A stretch of 56,038 nt of DNA from Clostridium rectalis (GTDB lineage Bacteria > Bacillota > Clostridia > Clostridiales > Clostridiaceae). The stretch is from the NCBI RefSeq assembly GCF_900626095.1, contig NZ_UYZZ01000013.1, positions 1-56,038 of the forward strand, read 5' to 3'. The position numbers and the translations under genes are program-made. Positions 45,418-54,895 of the stretch are shown piece by piece. The notes below the pieces were generated by a model. The model worked only from the letters and a program-made list of their open reading frames with translations, was not told the origin of the DNA and ran no database searches. Positions within the stretch are counted from its first letter, which is position 1, and every line of letters begins with the position of its first letter.

Positions 45418-46434
45418 ATGCTAAAAATCAAAGGTTTATATAAAGAGCAAAAAAATAATGTAATAAAAGATATAGACATTAATATAAAAAAGGGTAGCTC
45501 TATAAGTATAGAATGTAGTAATGAGATAAGTGATTTACTGGTAAACTTAATCTTAGGAAAAGATGTACCTGCAAAAGGTGAAATATACATAGAAGATATG
45601 AGAAATTTAGATTATATTAAGACAAGTGTTGGTAGTATAGGAGTTATTTCAAGGGAAGAGGCTTTTTACGATAGAATGACTATAGAGGAGTATATGGAGT
45701 TTTTTAATGATATTTTATTTTCAAAACTAGATGTTAAGGAAATAATGTTAAAACTTGCATTACTAGACATTGGTAATAAAAAAATAAAAAATTTAAATTA
45801 TTCTCAAAAAAGAAGATTAAGTTTTGCAAGAGAGATATTAAAACAGCCTAAATTTTTAATATTCCAAGAGCCAATTCTTAATATGGATAGGGATGGAGCA
45901 AAGGTAATAATAGAAAATATAGAAAATTTAAAGGAAAAGGGAACTGCTGTACTAATTACTTCTGTGGCATTTAAAGATACACTTATACTTAGTGAAAAAG
46001 CATATAGATTAAACATTGATGGATTAGTAGAGTTAGATAACAGCATAGAAGAATCTAAGGACGATAAAGAAGAGATTGGGGATAAAAAACCAGTATACAA
46101 AATTGAAAAGATTCCCGCAAAAGTGGAAGAAAGAATTCTGCTATTTGATCCTACAGAGGTGGATTACATAGAAAGCCAACAGGGGGTTAGTAATTTAAAT
46201 ATTAGAGGGGACAAGTTTCCCTGTACAATGTCACTTTCAGACTTAGAAGAGAGATTAAGATATTTTGGATTTTTTAGATGTCACAGATCTTATCTTGTAA
46301 ATTTACAAAGGGTTAGAGAAGTAGTTACTTGGACAAGAAATAGTTACACTTTAAATTTAGATGACAAAGTTAAAAGTTCTATTCCTTTGTCAAAAAGAAG
46401 ATTAGATGAATTAAAGGATATATTAAATCTATAA
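45418..46434 (+). CDS. Catalytically degenerate ABC ATPase fused to a LytTR DNA-binding domain
   Basis: This is a protein of 338 residues. Residues 1-200 follow the ABC ATPase outline, but Walker A (SIECSNEISDLLVNLILG) lacks GxxGxGKS, the signature is YSQKRR, Walker B is FLIFQEP (Gln for Asp) and the H-loop His is missing, so ATP hydrolysis is unlikely. Residues about 235-338 form a LytTR domain (VDYIESQQ, FFRCHRSYLVNL, SIPLSKRRLDELK). It is probably a regulator of the ABC transporter encoded downstream. The ATG at 45418 was chosen (GGAAGG upstream). Similar ABC-LytTR fusions occur in Firmicutes next to ABC-2 systems. Confidence 0.82.
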   Translation: MLKIKGLYKEQKNNVIKDIDINIKKGSSISIECSNEISDLLVNLILGKDVPAKGEIYIEDMRNLDYIKTSVGSIGVISREEAFYDRMTIEEYMEFFNDILFSKLDVKEIMLKLALLDIGNKKIKNLNYSQKRRLSFAREILKQPKFLIFQEPILNMDRDGAKVIIENIENLKEKGTAVLITSVAFKDTLILSEKAYRLNIDGLVELDNSIEESKDDKEEIGDKKPVYKIEKIPAKVEERILLFDPTEVDYIESQQGVSNLNIRGDKFPCTMSLSDLEERLRYFGFFRCHRSYLVNLQRVREVVTWTRNSYTLNLDDKVKSSIPLSKRRLDELKDILNL

Positions 46435-46682
46435 AATTTATAGTATATTTAAAAGCTTAAAATTATAAAACTAAGACTATAAAGTTACAAGTTTAAAAGT
46501 TATGCATAAAAGATTCGTTCCACTTAGAGATAATTATGATCCATTTAACTTTATAAAGTCAGAATTTAGCCCTTAAAATACTCCATTTAGCCTTTTACAG
46601 ATTCCTTTCTTATATATTTTATAGTTAATACATTCAATTTTTAGGATAATTAAACTATTAAGCAAAGAGAGGAGTCTTAATA

Positions 46683-47528
46683 GTGAAAAATATTATTTCT
46701 ATGAAAAATGTAACAAAATATTTTAAAGATAATAGAGCCTTAAAAAATTTAACCTTTAGTATTGAAGAAGGTGAAATTTTTGGCTTTTTAGGTCCAAGTG
46801 GAGCAGGGAAAACCACTACTATTAAATTATTAACATCTCAGTTAATACCAAATAGTGGTGAGATTAGGGTGTTTGGAAAGGATGTGTACCTTAATAAGAA
46901 AGAAATAGTTAAAAATATTGGAATATTATCAGATACCAGTGGAATGTATGATAGATTATCTGTTTTAGATAATCTTATGCTTTTTGCAAATATAAATGAT
47001 GTTCCAAAGGAAAATGTTTTAGAAATATTAGATAGGATAGGTATGAAAGATACTATAAAAAGGGAAGTAAGGAAGCTTTCAAAGGGTATGAAGCAAAGGC
47101 TTATGTTAGCCAGGGCAGTACTTCATAAACCTAAATTATTATTTCTAGATGAGCCTACTTCTTCATTAGATCCAGGAACTACTTTAGAAATTCATAAATT
47201 ACTTAGAACACTTAATGAAGATGGAACTACAATATTTTTGACTACTCATAATATGTTTGAAGCTGAAAAACTATGTCACAAGGTGGCATTTTTAAATGAG
47301 GGTGAAATAGTGGATATAGGAAATCCACAAGCTTTAAAATTAAAATATATTAATGATGATATTAAGGTAATTTTAAAGGATGATAAAAGAGAAATTATAG
47401 TAAAAAACAATCAGGAAGGTGCTTTGAAAATTAGAAATTGGATGGAAAAGGGACAGTTAATTGCAATTCACTCTATGGAACCAAGCTTAGAAAGAATATT
47501 TTTGACTCTAACAGGGAGGGAATTATAA
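46683..47528 (+). CDS. ABC-2-type transporter ATPase
   Basis: This is a protein of 281 residues. Motifs are Walker A GPSGAGKTTT, signature LSKGMKQRLMLARA, Walker B LLFLDEPTSSLD and H-loop TTHN. The C-terminal 70 residues are an accessory domain typical of CcmA/NatA-like exporters. The GTG start follows GAGGAG. The stop overlaps the permease ATG by one base. The catalytic motifs are intact, in contrast with the degenerate ABC-LytTR protein upstream. The substrate is unknown (antibiotic, peptide or sodium in relatives). Confidence 0.9.
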   Translation: MKNIISMKNVTKYFKDNRALKNLTFSIEEGEIFGFLGPSGAGKTTTIKLLTSQLIPNSGEIRVFGKDVYLNKKEIVKNIGILSDTSGMYDRLSVLDNLMLFANINDVPKENVLEILDRIGMKDTIKREVRKLSKGMKQRLMLARAVLHKPKLLFLDEPTSSLDPGTTLEIHKLLRTLNEDGTTIFLTTHNMFEAEKLCHKVAFLNEGEIVDIGNPQALKLKYINDDIKVILKDDKREIIVKNNQEGALKIRNWMEKGQLIAIHSMEPSLERIFLTLTGREL

Positions 47529-48259
47529 TGAATTTTTCAATGAGAAGAGTAAATGCGTTACTTAAAAAAGAAATAAAAGATTTTATAAAGAATATAAATG
47601 TGTGGGTGATGTGCTTTTTACCAATAATGTTTAGTATTATAAACTCAAAATTATTGCCAAGTAATTCTACAAATCCTCTCATGAATAAAGCGAATATATT
47701 AATTTTATGTGTAGGCATGAATATTGCATTAATATCTAGTATGGTTATATCTATGCTCATCGCTGAAGAAAAAGAAAAGAATACATTAAGAACACTTATG
47801 CTTTCTTCTGTATCTCCATGGGAATTCTTAGCTGGAAAGGTTCTTATAACTTTCTTGGTTTCAGAAATTGTAAATATAGTGATATTTCTATTTATTGGTT
47901 GTGATATTCAATATCTAGGCAAATATATATTTATAACTACATTGGTACTTTTTAGTATGATAGAAATTGGATCTATAATCGGAATTTTATCTCCAAACCA
48001 AATGACTACAGGAGTATTTAGTATACCTGTTATAATGATTTTTTTTGTAATACCTATGTTTGCAGGAGCTAATAAAATTATGAAAATCATAGCAGATTTT
48101 TTACCTAACTATAATATGAATATTATGATAGTAAGGATATTTAAAGGAGAAAGCTTTGGAAGTGAATCTACCTACAACATAGCTATAATTTTAGTTTGGA
48201 TAATAATTGCTGCCCTTGTTTTTGGTTTGGTATATAAAAAGAGAGGATTAGATGAATAA
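47528..48259 (+). CDS. ABC-2-type permease
   Basis: This is a protein of 243 residues with six transmembrane helices. The ATG at 47528 (AGGGAGGG upstream, one-base overlap with the ATPase stop) was chosen; a reading 30 codons longer would lie inside the ATPase gene. The ABC-2 pattern is visible: EEKEKNTLRTLMLSSVSPWEFLAGK on the cytoplasmic loop. It forms a two-gene exporter with the preceding ATPase and is probably controlled by the LytTR fusion protein. Confidence 0.88.
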   Translation: MNFSMRRVNALLKKEIKDFIKNINVWVMCFLPIMFSIINSKLLPSNSTNPLMNKANILILCVGMNIALISSMVISMLIAEEKEKNTLRTLMLSSVSPWEFLAGKVLITFLVSEIVNIVIFLFIGCDIQYLGKYIFITTLVLFSMIEIGSIIGILSPNQMTTGVFSIPVIMIFFVIPMFAGANKIMKIIADFLPNYNMNIMIVRIFKGESFGSESTYNIAIILVWIIIAALVFGLVYKKRGLDE

Positions 48260-48616
48260 ACAAAATAGCTTTTAAGTATGCAATTTAATAGCCAAATAAT
48301 AAGTCATAAGGAGATATAAGTAGAATATGGGAAAGAAGAATTGAATAAATTTTACAGTTATATAGGATATACTTAAAAATTATGAAAGAAGGGCCACACT
48401 GCCACGTAAATCTTAAGATAAAAGGATTTATAGGTTATGTGGTCATTTTCTTTTAAAATAAAATAAAAAATTATCCATATGATAAAAACTTGAAATAGAT
48501 GTTTGGAATCGTTTTTAAAAAAGGAATTATAGTAAAAAAGGTGAAGTAATATAAAATAATAGCTATTTAAACTCAGAATTTAAGGGACTATGCCATAGGA
48601 AGGGAGTAATAAAATT
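48260..48616. other. Spacer before the hypB operon
   Basis: A hairpin at 48391-48450 (GGCCACA near the left end, TGTGGTC near the right, with inner complementarity) then TTTTC may terminate the ABC-2 genes. The rest is AT-rich without a gene. Confidence 0.5.
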
Positions 48617-49285
48617 ATGAACCAATTTAAAACAATTGAAATCAAAGAAAGTATTTATAAAAATAATGATATGGAAGCAGAAAAACTAAGAAATAAACTA
48701 AAAGTAAATAATAAGTTTTTATTGAATTTAATGAGTTCACCAGGCGCCGGAAAGACAACAACTCTTTTAAGAACTATAGAAAAATTAAAAAATTCAATAA
48801 AAATTGGAGTTATGGAAGCAGATATTGATTCAGACGTAGATGCAAAAACAATATCTAAAACTGGAGTGAAAACTATCCAATTGCATACAGGGGGTATGTG
48901 TCATTTGGATGCAAAAATGACTAGTGAGGGACTTGATAATTTAGGAATTTTAAATTTAGATCTTATCGTTTTAGAAAATGTGGGTAATTTAGTATGCCCA
49001 GCTGAATTTGATACTGGGGCAACTAAAAATGCCATGATTTTGTCTGTGCCTGAAGGGGATGATAAACCTCTTAAATATCCTCTTATGTTTAAAGTTTCTG
49101 ATGTATTATTAATAAATAAAATTGATACATTAGAGTTTTTTGACTTTGATATGGAAGTTATTTATAAAAGAGCTAAAAAACTTAATCCAAATATTAAGAT
49201 ATTTCCTATTTCAGCCTGTAGCGGAGAAGGAATTGAAGCTTGGACAAATTGGCTAAAGACTGAAGTGTTAGAAATTAAAAGATAA
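48617..49285 (+). CDS. hypB: HypB-type nickel-insertion GTPase
   Basis: This is a protein of 222 residues. The G1 motif is SSPGAGKTT. The shared metal site is in GGMCHLDA (adjacent Cys-His) together with the Cys in ENVGNLVCPAEFDTG, and NKID is the G4 motif. The N-terminal CxxCGC nickel site and His-rich region of some HypB are absent, as in many short forms. HypB with HypA loads nickel into NiFe hydrogenase or urease, but neither enzyme is encoded here. It begins a three-gene operon with an oxidoreductase (28 bp gap) and hypA. Confidence 0.9.
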   Translation: MNQFKTIEIKESIYKNNDMEAEKLRNKLKVNNKFLLNLMSSPGAGKTTTLLRTIEKLKNSIKIGVMEADIDSDVDAKTISKTGVKTIQLHTGGMCHLDAKMTSEGLDNLGILNLDLIVLENVGNLVCPAEFDTGATKNAMILSVPEGDDKPLKYPLMFKVSDVLLINKIDTLEFFDFDMEVIYKRAKKLNPNIKIFPISACSGEGIEAWTNWLKTEVLEIKR

Positions 49286-49313
49286 ATATAAAAATAACAG
49301 GGGGAAATTTAAA

Positions 49314-51977
49314 ATGAGAGGGAAAATTATTAAGATGGCACAACATATAAGTGGCTTAAAAATAAACTTTACAGAAGATGATCCACGATACTATGTATTT
49401 GCTGATTTAGTAACGGACGAACAAGCGGATGTTGTTCTTGCTATGAAAAGAAGAAAACAAGAATCAGTAGAAGATATTGCATCTAGGGTAAATAAAGATT
49501 ATGCTGAAACTTTTAATATTTGTATGCAACTTACTGATATGGGCATTATCGAAGTTAAGCCTCAAGGAGATGGAACAGATAAATTTGAACTTCCAATTTA
49601 TGTCCCAGGAATCTATGAATTAATGATGCTTAATAGGGAACAGGCTAATGCACACCCAGAGATAGCTAGGGCATTTGAACAATATACAAGAGAAACTGTT
49701 GAACCTGTAACTACAATTATGCCAATGGGGAATGGCGCAATGCGTGTTATACCTGTAGAATCAGCTATTCAAGCAGAAACTAGAAAAGCACCTTATGAAG
49801 AAATATCCTATTGGTTAACTAAATATCAAAACCACATTGCTATTGCACCATGTCAATGTCGATTAGTTCGCACTCAAATGGATGAAGGTACTGGTAGTAT
49901 AGCTGAAGAATTGTGTATTATACTTGGTGCTACTGCTGAATCCGCTATTATGACAGGAAAAGCAAGACCTATTACAAAAGAGGAAGCAAAAAAAGTTATT
50001 TTACAAGCTGAGAAAAAAGGTTATATGCATCAAGTTACAAATATGGATGGAACAAATAAAATTTGGGCAATTTGTAATTGTCAACGTGATGTTTGTTTAG
50101 CTTTACGAACTTCCCAATATTTTAATACTCCAAATATGTCTCGTTCTAATTATATAGCAAAAGTTGATACTGAAAAATGTGCAGCCTGTGGACAATGTGT
50201 AGAAACATGCCCTGCTAATGCTGTTAAGTTGGGAGAAAATTTATGTACTAAAAAGCCAATAAAATATCCATTTACCCCACTTCCAGATGATCATAATTGG
50301 GGACCAAAGCGTTATAACCCGGATTTCAGAGAAAACTTTGAAAATGTTTATGATTGTGGTACCTCACCTTGTAAAACAAAATGTCCAGCCCATATTTCAG
50401 TTCAAGCTTATATAAAATTAGCAGCACAAGGAAAATATATGGATGCTTTAGAATTAATCAAAAAAGAAAATCCATTCCCCGCAGTGTGTGGGCGTATTTG
50501 TCCACATAATTGTGAAAGTGAATGTACTAGAGGTAATATTGATGAACCTGTTGCAATTGATGAAATAAAAAAATTTATTGCAGATAAGGAATTAAAGGAA
50601 GAAACAAGATTTGTTCCAGAAAAATTACATGATTTTAGTCATATTAAAATTGCAGTAATTGGCTCTGGGCCAGCAGGTCTTTCTTGTGCATATTATTTAG
50701 CTTCAAAAAGTTATACAGTTACAGTTTTTGAAAAAGAAGAAAAATTTGGTGGAATGTTAACCTTAGGGATTCCTTCTTTTAGACTGGAAAAAGATGTTGT
50801 TGAAGCAGAAATCCATGTATTAAAGGAGCTGGGAGTTGAGTTAAAATGTGGGGTGGAAATAGGCAAAGATATTACAATAGACAAATTACGTGATGAAGGA
50901 TATAAGGGTTTTTATATTGCCATTGGTGCTCAAGCTGATAGAAAACTAAATATTGAAGGGGAGGATAGTAAAGATGTTATAAATGGAGTAGATTTTTTAA
51001 AGGATGTGAATTTGGGTAAAGAAATTAAGACAGAAGGTAATATTATAGTAATAGGTGGGGGGAACGTAGCAATAGATGTTGCGAGAACCACTCTTAGAAC
51101 AGGAGCTAATACAGTAAATATGTTTTGTTTAGAGGGTGATTATGAGATGCCTGCTGAATATGTTGAAGTTATGGAAGCTAAAAAGGAAGGAGTCATTGTG
51201 AACAATAGCTGGGGTCCAAAAAGAATTGTTATTGAAGATGGTAAATTGAAGGCTGTTGAGTTTAAACGCTGCATAAGTGTTTTTGATAAAGAGGGAAAAT
51301 TTAATCCTGAATATGATGAATTGGATATTAAAACCGTAAAAGGGGATAAAGTATTGTTATCTATAGGGCAATCTATTTTATGGGGTGATCTTTTAAAAGG
51401 GAGCAAAGTTAAATTAAATCCTAATAACACAGTAAAGGCAGATGAATTAACTTTTCAAACAGGTGAATCAGATATTTTTGTTGGCGGTGATGTTTATACC
51501 GGCCCAAGATTTGCTATAGACGCTATTGCAGCAGGAAAAGAAGGAGCGGAATCATTACATCGCTACGTTCATCCAGGGCAAACATTAACACTTGGAAGAA
51601 ACAGAAGAATGTTTAAAGCACTTCATAAGGATAATTTAAATTTACAGGGCTATGATAGGGCTAAACGTGAAAAGGTTTTTTATGACTCATCAAAGGAGAA
51701 ATCTTTCTTAGATCCACGTCTAACATTTACAGAGGAGCAACTAGAAAATGAAACAAAGCGTTGCTTAAAATGCGGTATTGCCCATGTGGATGAAAATAAA
51801 TGTATAGGCTGTGGTGAATGCAATACAAGATGTAAATTTGATGCAATCACATTATTTAAAAAGTTTCATGCCCATAGCTTTGGTTATGAAAATATTAAGC
51901 CCCATGCAATCAAAAGAGCAATTAGTATAAAATTTAAAAGAGCTTTAAATCCAAATAAAGATAGTGTAGATAAGTAG
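49314..51977 (+). CDS. Multidomain Fe-S/FAD/NADPH oxidoreductase with GltD-like core
   Basis: This is a protein of 887 residues. Residues about 1-150 form a helical winged-helix-like part. Residues about 175-270 hold Cys motifs (CQCRLV, CNCQRDVC). A ferredoxin-like domain (CAACGQCVETCP) follows near 285. A GltD-type Fe-S head (CGTSPCKTKCP, VCGRICPHNCESEC), an FAD site (GSGPAGLSCAYYL) and an NAD(P) site (IGGGNVAIDVA) come next, then GGDVYTGPRFAIDAIAAGKEGA, and a C-terminal ferredoxin motif (CLKCG, CIGCGECNTRC). It resembles the glutamate-synthase small subunit/NADPH oxidoreductase family enlarged with extra clusters. No partner subunit is adjacent. The position between hypB and hypA is striking. 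The start follows GGGGG. Confidence 0.85.
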   Translation: MRGKIIKMAQHISGLKINFTEDDPRYYVFADLVTDEQADVVLAMKRRKQESVEDIASRVNKDYAETFNICMQLTDMGIIEVKPQGDGTDKFELPIYVPGIYELMMLNREQANAHPEIARAFEQYTRETVEPVTTIMPMGNGAMRVIPVESAIQAETRKAPYEEISYWLTKYQNHIAIAPCQCRLVRTQMDEGTGSIAEELCIILGATAESAIMTGKARPITKEEAKKVILQAEKKGYMHQVTNMDGTNKIWAICNCQRDVCLALRTSQYFNTPNMSRSNYIAKVDTEKCAACGQCVETCPANAVKLGENLCTKKPIKYPFTPLPDDHNWGPKRYNPDFRENFENVYDCGTSPCKTKCPAHISVQAYIKLAAQGKYMDALELIKKENPFPAVCGRICPHNCESECTRGNIDEPVAIDEIKKFIADKELKEETRFVPEKLHDFSHIKIAVIGSGPAGLSCAYYLASKSYTVTVFEKEEKFGGMLTLGIPSFRLEKDVVEAEIHVLKELGVELKCGVEIGKDITIDKLRDEGYKGFYIAIGAQADRKLNIEGEDSKDVINGVDFLKDVNLGKEIKTEGNIIVIGGGNVAIDVARTTLRTGANTVNMFCLEGDYEMPAEYVEVMEAKKEGVIVNNSWGPKRIVIEDGKLKAVEFKRCISVFDKEGKFNPEYDELDIKTVKGDKVLLSIGQSILWGDLLKGSKVKLNPNNTVKADELTFQTGESDIFVGGDVYTGPRFAIDAIAAGKEGAESLHRYVHPGQTLTLGRNRRMFKALHKDNLNLQGYDRAKREKVFYDSSKEKSFLDPRLTFTEEQLENETKRCLKCGIAHVDENKCIGCGECNTRCKFDAITLFKKFHAHSFGYENIKPHAIKRAISIKFKRALNPNKDSVDK

Positions 51978-51986
51978 GTAAATATT

Positions 51987-52346
51987 ATGCATGAAGTAAC
52001 TATATTAGTAGAATTAATAAAAATGGTTGAGGATGCAGCAGTTGAAAATAAGATTAAAAAAATAGATACTATAGTTGTGCAAATAGGAGAAATGTCTTCA
52101 ATTGTACCTAGATATATGATGGAATATTTCCCTAATGCAGCCTATAAAACTCTTCTAGAAAACTCTAAATTAAAAATTGAAATAATTAAAGCAAATGCTT
52201 TATGTCATCACTGTAATAAGGTTTTTAAAATTGTAAAAAACAAAGGAAAATGTCCTATCTGTCAAGGGCAGGATTGGGAAATGTTAAGTGGAATGGAATT
52301 TATTTTAAAAGAAATTATTATAAGAGAACCTTTAGCTATAAAATAG
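51987..52346 (+). CDS. hypA: HypA-type nickel metallochaperone
   Basis: This is a protein of 119 residues. It starts MHE (the Ni ligands of HypA are the N-terminal amine, H2 and E3), with a zinc-binding CHHC...CPIC pair at about 73-94. Length is normal. It begins 9 bp after the oxidoreductase stop. It should act with HypB for nickel delivery, but no NiFe hydrogenase or other hyp genes are present in the window. A strong terminator follows. Confidence 0.9.
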   Translation: MHEVTILVELIKMVEDAAVENKIKKIDTIVVQIGEMSSIVPRYMMEYFPNAAYKTLLENSKLKIEIIKANALCHHCNKVFKIVKNKGKCPICQGQDWEMLSGMEFILKEIIIREPLAIK

Positions 52347-52353
52347 TGATTTT

Positions 52354-52397
52354 TAACTCTTAAAACCTGGTTACTTAAGGTTTAAGAGTTATTTTTT
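52354..52397 (+). terminator. Rho-independent terminator after hypA
   Basis: TAACTCTTAAAACCT and AGGTTTAAGAGTTA pair (one bulge), followed by T6. Confidence 0.9.
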
Positions 52398-52685
52398 ATC
52401 CTTATTTATAAATTAACTAAATAACATTGTTTAAGTCAATAATATGAGAGTAAAGTGATACTCTTAGTAATAGGCTAATAGATTTAGTTTTATAACTAAA
52501 AAGATGTTTTTTTATGTCAAATATAAAAAGAATTCATATTATATACTATTGGAATTTCTTAAAAAATATTTATAAATTAATATTAAAAATATTTTAATAT
52601 GTAAAATAAAAGTGACATATATTTAAATTTTTAAGGTAGCTATAATAAGTTTCTTATTTCTGGACTTAAGATTATTTTATTAATT
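52398..52685. other. Spacer before the collagen-like gene
   Basis: This is AT-rich and must hold the promoter of the collagen-like gene, possibly a sporulation type. No clear motif was assigned. Confidence 0.35.
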
Positions 52686-53585
52686 TTGGAAGGTGATAAT
52701 TTTGAAAAAAACTCTAAGAAATTTATATTTGTACCTACATGTGGTAGATGTACTTGCCCACGTGGAGTAACAGGGCCGCAAGGTATGACCGGTTCAACAG
52801 GTCCCCAGGGTATAACTGGCCCAACAGGATTACAGGGAATAACAGGAGCACAAGGAATAACTGGTCCAACAGGACTACAGGGAATAACAGGTACAACAGG
52901 ACCACGAGGTGTAACAGGTCCAATAGGTCTCAGGGGGGTAACAGGAATAACAGGAGCACAAGGAATAACTGGCCCAACAGGACTACAGGGAATAACAGGT
53001 CCAACAGGACCACAAGGTGTAACAGGTGCAATAGGTCTCAGGGGAGTAACAGGCCCAACAGGACCTCAGGGAGTAACAGGAACACAAGGTATAACCGGTC
53101 CGACAGGACCTACAGGACCTCAAGGTGTAGGTCTTCGGGGTGTAACAGGTCCAACAGGTCCAACGGGTTTACAGAATATTGCTCAAAGTTTTGCTAGAGC
53201 ATTAGGTCCCACACCACAAACTGTTGCAAATAATGGGTTAGTTACATTTTCAACAGTTACAAGATCTTCAGATATTACAATAAATGGGGCAAATAATACT
53301 TTTACACTAGCAAGAGCTGGACTTTATTTAATACAATTTAGTGCAGGAATACCAGCTGATCAACCAACTCCAAATAGATTTGCCATTGTCACTAATGGTA
53401 CAGTACAACAAGGTGTTACAAACTTTTATGATACTGGAATTTTAAGTGCTTTTTGGCAGGGAGTACTTCCAGCTAATGCTCAAATAACTGTAATTAATAC
53501 TTCTGGGGGGTCAAGAGTTATACAAGGTATAAACACCACCTCATTAAACTTTGTAATTACTAGAATTGCAGATACTAGTTTTTAG
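52686..53585 (+). CDS. Collagen-like exosporium protein, start possibly out of frame
   Basis: The frame covers 299 codons. A short Cys-containing head ([11 protein letters not shown]) precedes 40 G-x-y triplets, a two-residue interruption (GV) and five more triplets, then about 130 residues of TNF/C1q-like BclA-C domain. The sequence is closely related in style to 24503-25150 but with a longer stalk. The called TTG at 52686 has no ribosome site. The good site GGAAGGTGAT instead serves a TTG at 52702-52704 that leads into A7 and is out of frame; one more A would give [17 protein letters not shown] in frame. The gene may be phase-varied off, or the tract may be undercalled. Confidence 0.75.
   Translation: MEGDNFEKNSKKFIFVPTCGRCTCPRGVTGPQGMTGSTGPQGITGPTGLQGITGAQGITGPTGLQGITGTTGPRGVTGPIGLRGVTGITGAQGITGPTGLQGITGPTGPQGVTGAIGLRGVTGPTGPQGVTGTQGITGPTGPTGPQGVGLRGVTGPTGPTGLQNIAQSFARALGPTPQTVANNGLVTFSTVTRSSDITINGANNTFTLARAGLYLIQFSAGIPADQPTPNRFAIVTNGTVQQGVTNFYDTGILSAFWQGVLPANAQITVINTSGGSRVIQGINTTSLNFVITRIADTSF
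52702..52711 (+). other. A7 tract directly after a TTG start
   Basis: TTG followed by seven A (52705-52711). With A7 the frame from this TTG ends after about 22 codons; with A8 it enters the collagen-like frame. It sits 8-9 bases after the ribosome site. It resembles the tract at 5599-5605. Confidence 0.55.
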
Positions 53586-53599
53586 TAAATTTAAATTTA

Positions 53600-53627
53600 G
53601 AAAAAACCAGGTTTTCCTGGTTTTTTC
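53600..53627 (+). terminator. Rho-independent terminator after the collagen-like gene
   Basis: AAAAAACCAGG (53601-53611) and CCTGGTTTTTT (53616-53626) are perfect arms with a four-base loop. Confidence 0.92.
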
Positions 53628-53763
53628 TATTTAAATATTTATTATCTTAGTTTACGATATTAATTTATAAAATTTTACAATATATATATAATATATTAGA
53701 ATTAATATATATTACAAGAATTTTCTGTTTCAAATATTGTAAGTTAAATAGTGGAGTAAAGAT

Positions 53764-54894
53764 ATGTTAAGATTAGTTTTAAAGAAAATAAAAAGAAATT
53801 TTTCATATTATTTATTAATATTTATTGGTTATTTTTCTGCCTTATTAGTTATTTCAGTTGGTTTTGTATTCTTAAAGAGCAGTAAGGATATGACTATTGA
53901 GTACACATTTGGGAAAATTGAACACCAAAGATTGATTTCCATAAATGTTAGTAAACCTAATAGTACAAATTATGATACTTTAGTGAATGTTTTAAAAAAA
54001 TATTCTAAAACAACTTCAATTAGAATTAATGGTCTAATTGAAAAAGTTTCTATGGATGAAAAAATCTTTGAAGTCCCTGTTCAGCCTATTGTATTTAGTA
54101 AAACTCCAGAGTGGATTCCAGAAATTTTAAGTGGTAGATATTTATATCCAAATGAGAGTAGTTCAAAAGCTAAAATTGCAGTTATTGGTAAAGGTGTAGA
54201 GAACAACAAATTAAGTAAAAATAATTATATAAATTTAGGGAAAGAAAAGTTTAAGGTTGTAGGCAAAGTAGGGGGGAGGAGTAAGTTTTCAAATTACCTA
54301 GGTTCTGTTTTTATACCCTTAGAATCTTTACCTGATAAAATGAAAGAGAATATTGAAGCAATTTCAGTATATCTATTAAAAAATAGCGACAATCCTGAAA
54401 AGGAAATGAATGAAATATTAGATGATTTAAATAAATTATCTAATATTAAGGCAAAGGAAGTAGAGATTAAAAATAATTTATCTGAATTTCATAACACACT
54501 ACTTATGACTACATTAGTAAGCTGTTTAATCATATTAGTAGCAGTAGGCAATATAAGTATTTTAATATTTTACTTAATGTTAAAAAATAAAAAGAATATT
54601 TCAATTAGTATTGCATTAGGTGCAAATAGAAAAATGATTTGGAAACAAATATTTATGGAGTTAATGTTAGTTTCGGTTTGTGCTATTGTTTGTTCAATAG
54701 CAGCAATAAATCTTTTAACACCATTTGCAAAGGATAATTTAACAGATATTTTAAATATAAAAGATATAGAGTTTAGTTATTTAACTATATTAGTAGCATC
54801 TATAGTTACTATGTTAATGAGTTTTCTAATATCGATAATAAGTGTAAAAAAGTTTTTTAATTTAAACCTTACAATGGAATTAAAAGGAGAATAG
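53764..54894 (+). CDS. FtsX-type ABC permease 1 of a second module
   Basis: This is a protein of 376 residues. It has an N-terminal transmembrane helix (about 13-35), a MacB_PCD-like outer domain (EILSGRYLYPNESSSKAKIAVIGKGV) and three C-terminal helices with the loop KNKKNISISIALGANRKMIWKQ. The plan matches the gene at 31098. The start follows GGAG. A second permease begins one base after its stop. Unlike the first module there is no secreted peptide gene before it; a terminator and the collagen-like gene are upstream. Confidence 0.8.
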   Translation: MLRLVLKKIKRNFSYYLLIFIGYFSALLVISVGFVFLKSSKDMTIEYTFGKIEHQRLISINVSKPNSTNYDTLVNVLKKYSKTTSIRINGLIEKVSMDEKIFEVPVQPIVFSKTPEWIPEILSGRYLYPNESSSKAKIAVIGKGVENNKLSKNNYINLGKEKFKVVGKVGGRSKFSNYLGSVFIPLESLPDKMKENIEAISVYLLKNSDNPEKEMNEILDDLNKLSNIKAKEVEIKNNLSEFHNTLLMTTLVSCLIILVAVGNISILIFYLMLKNKKNISISIALGANRKMIWKQIFMELMLVSVCAIVCSIAAINLLTPFAKDNLTDILNIKDIEFSYLTILVASIVTMLMSFLISIISVKKFFNLNLTMELKGE

Positions 54895-54895
54895 T

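Noticed and set aside
45231-45443. 70-codon frame with a duplicated MHHRG motif
   Set aside because: There is no ribosome site, the motif simply reflects the 30-nt DNA repeat, and it overlaps the start of the LytTR gene.
52748-53197. 149-codon alternative frame rich in Asn, Arg and Ser
   Set aside because: It is a shadow of the GPT/GIT collagen codons in the +2 frame, with no start signal.
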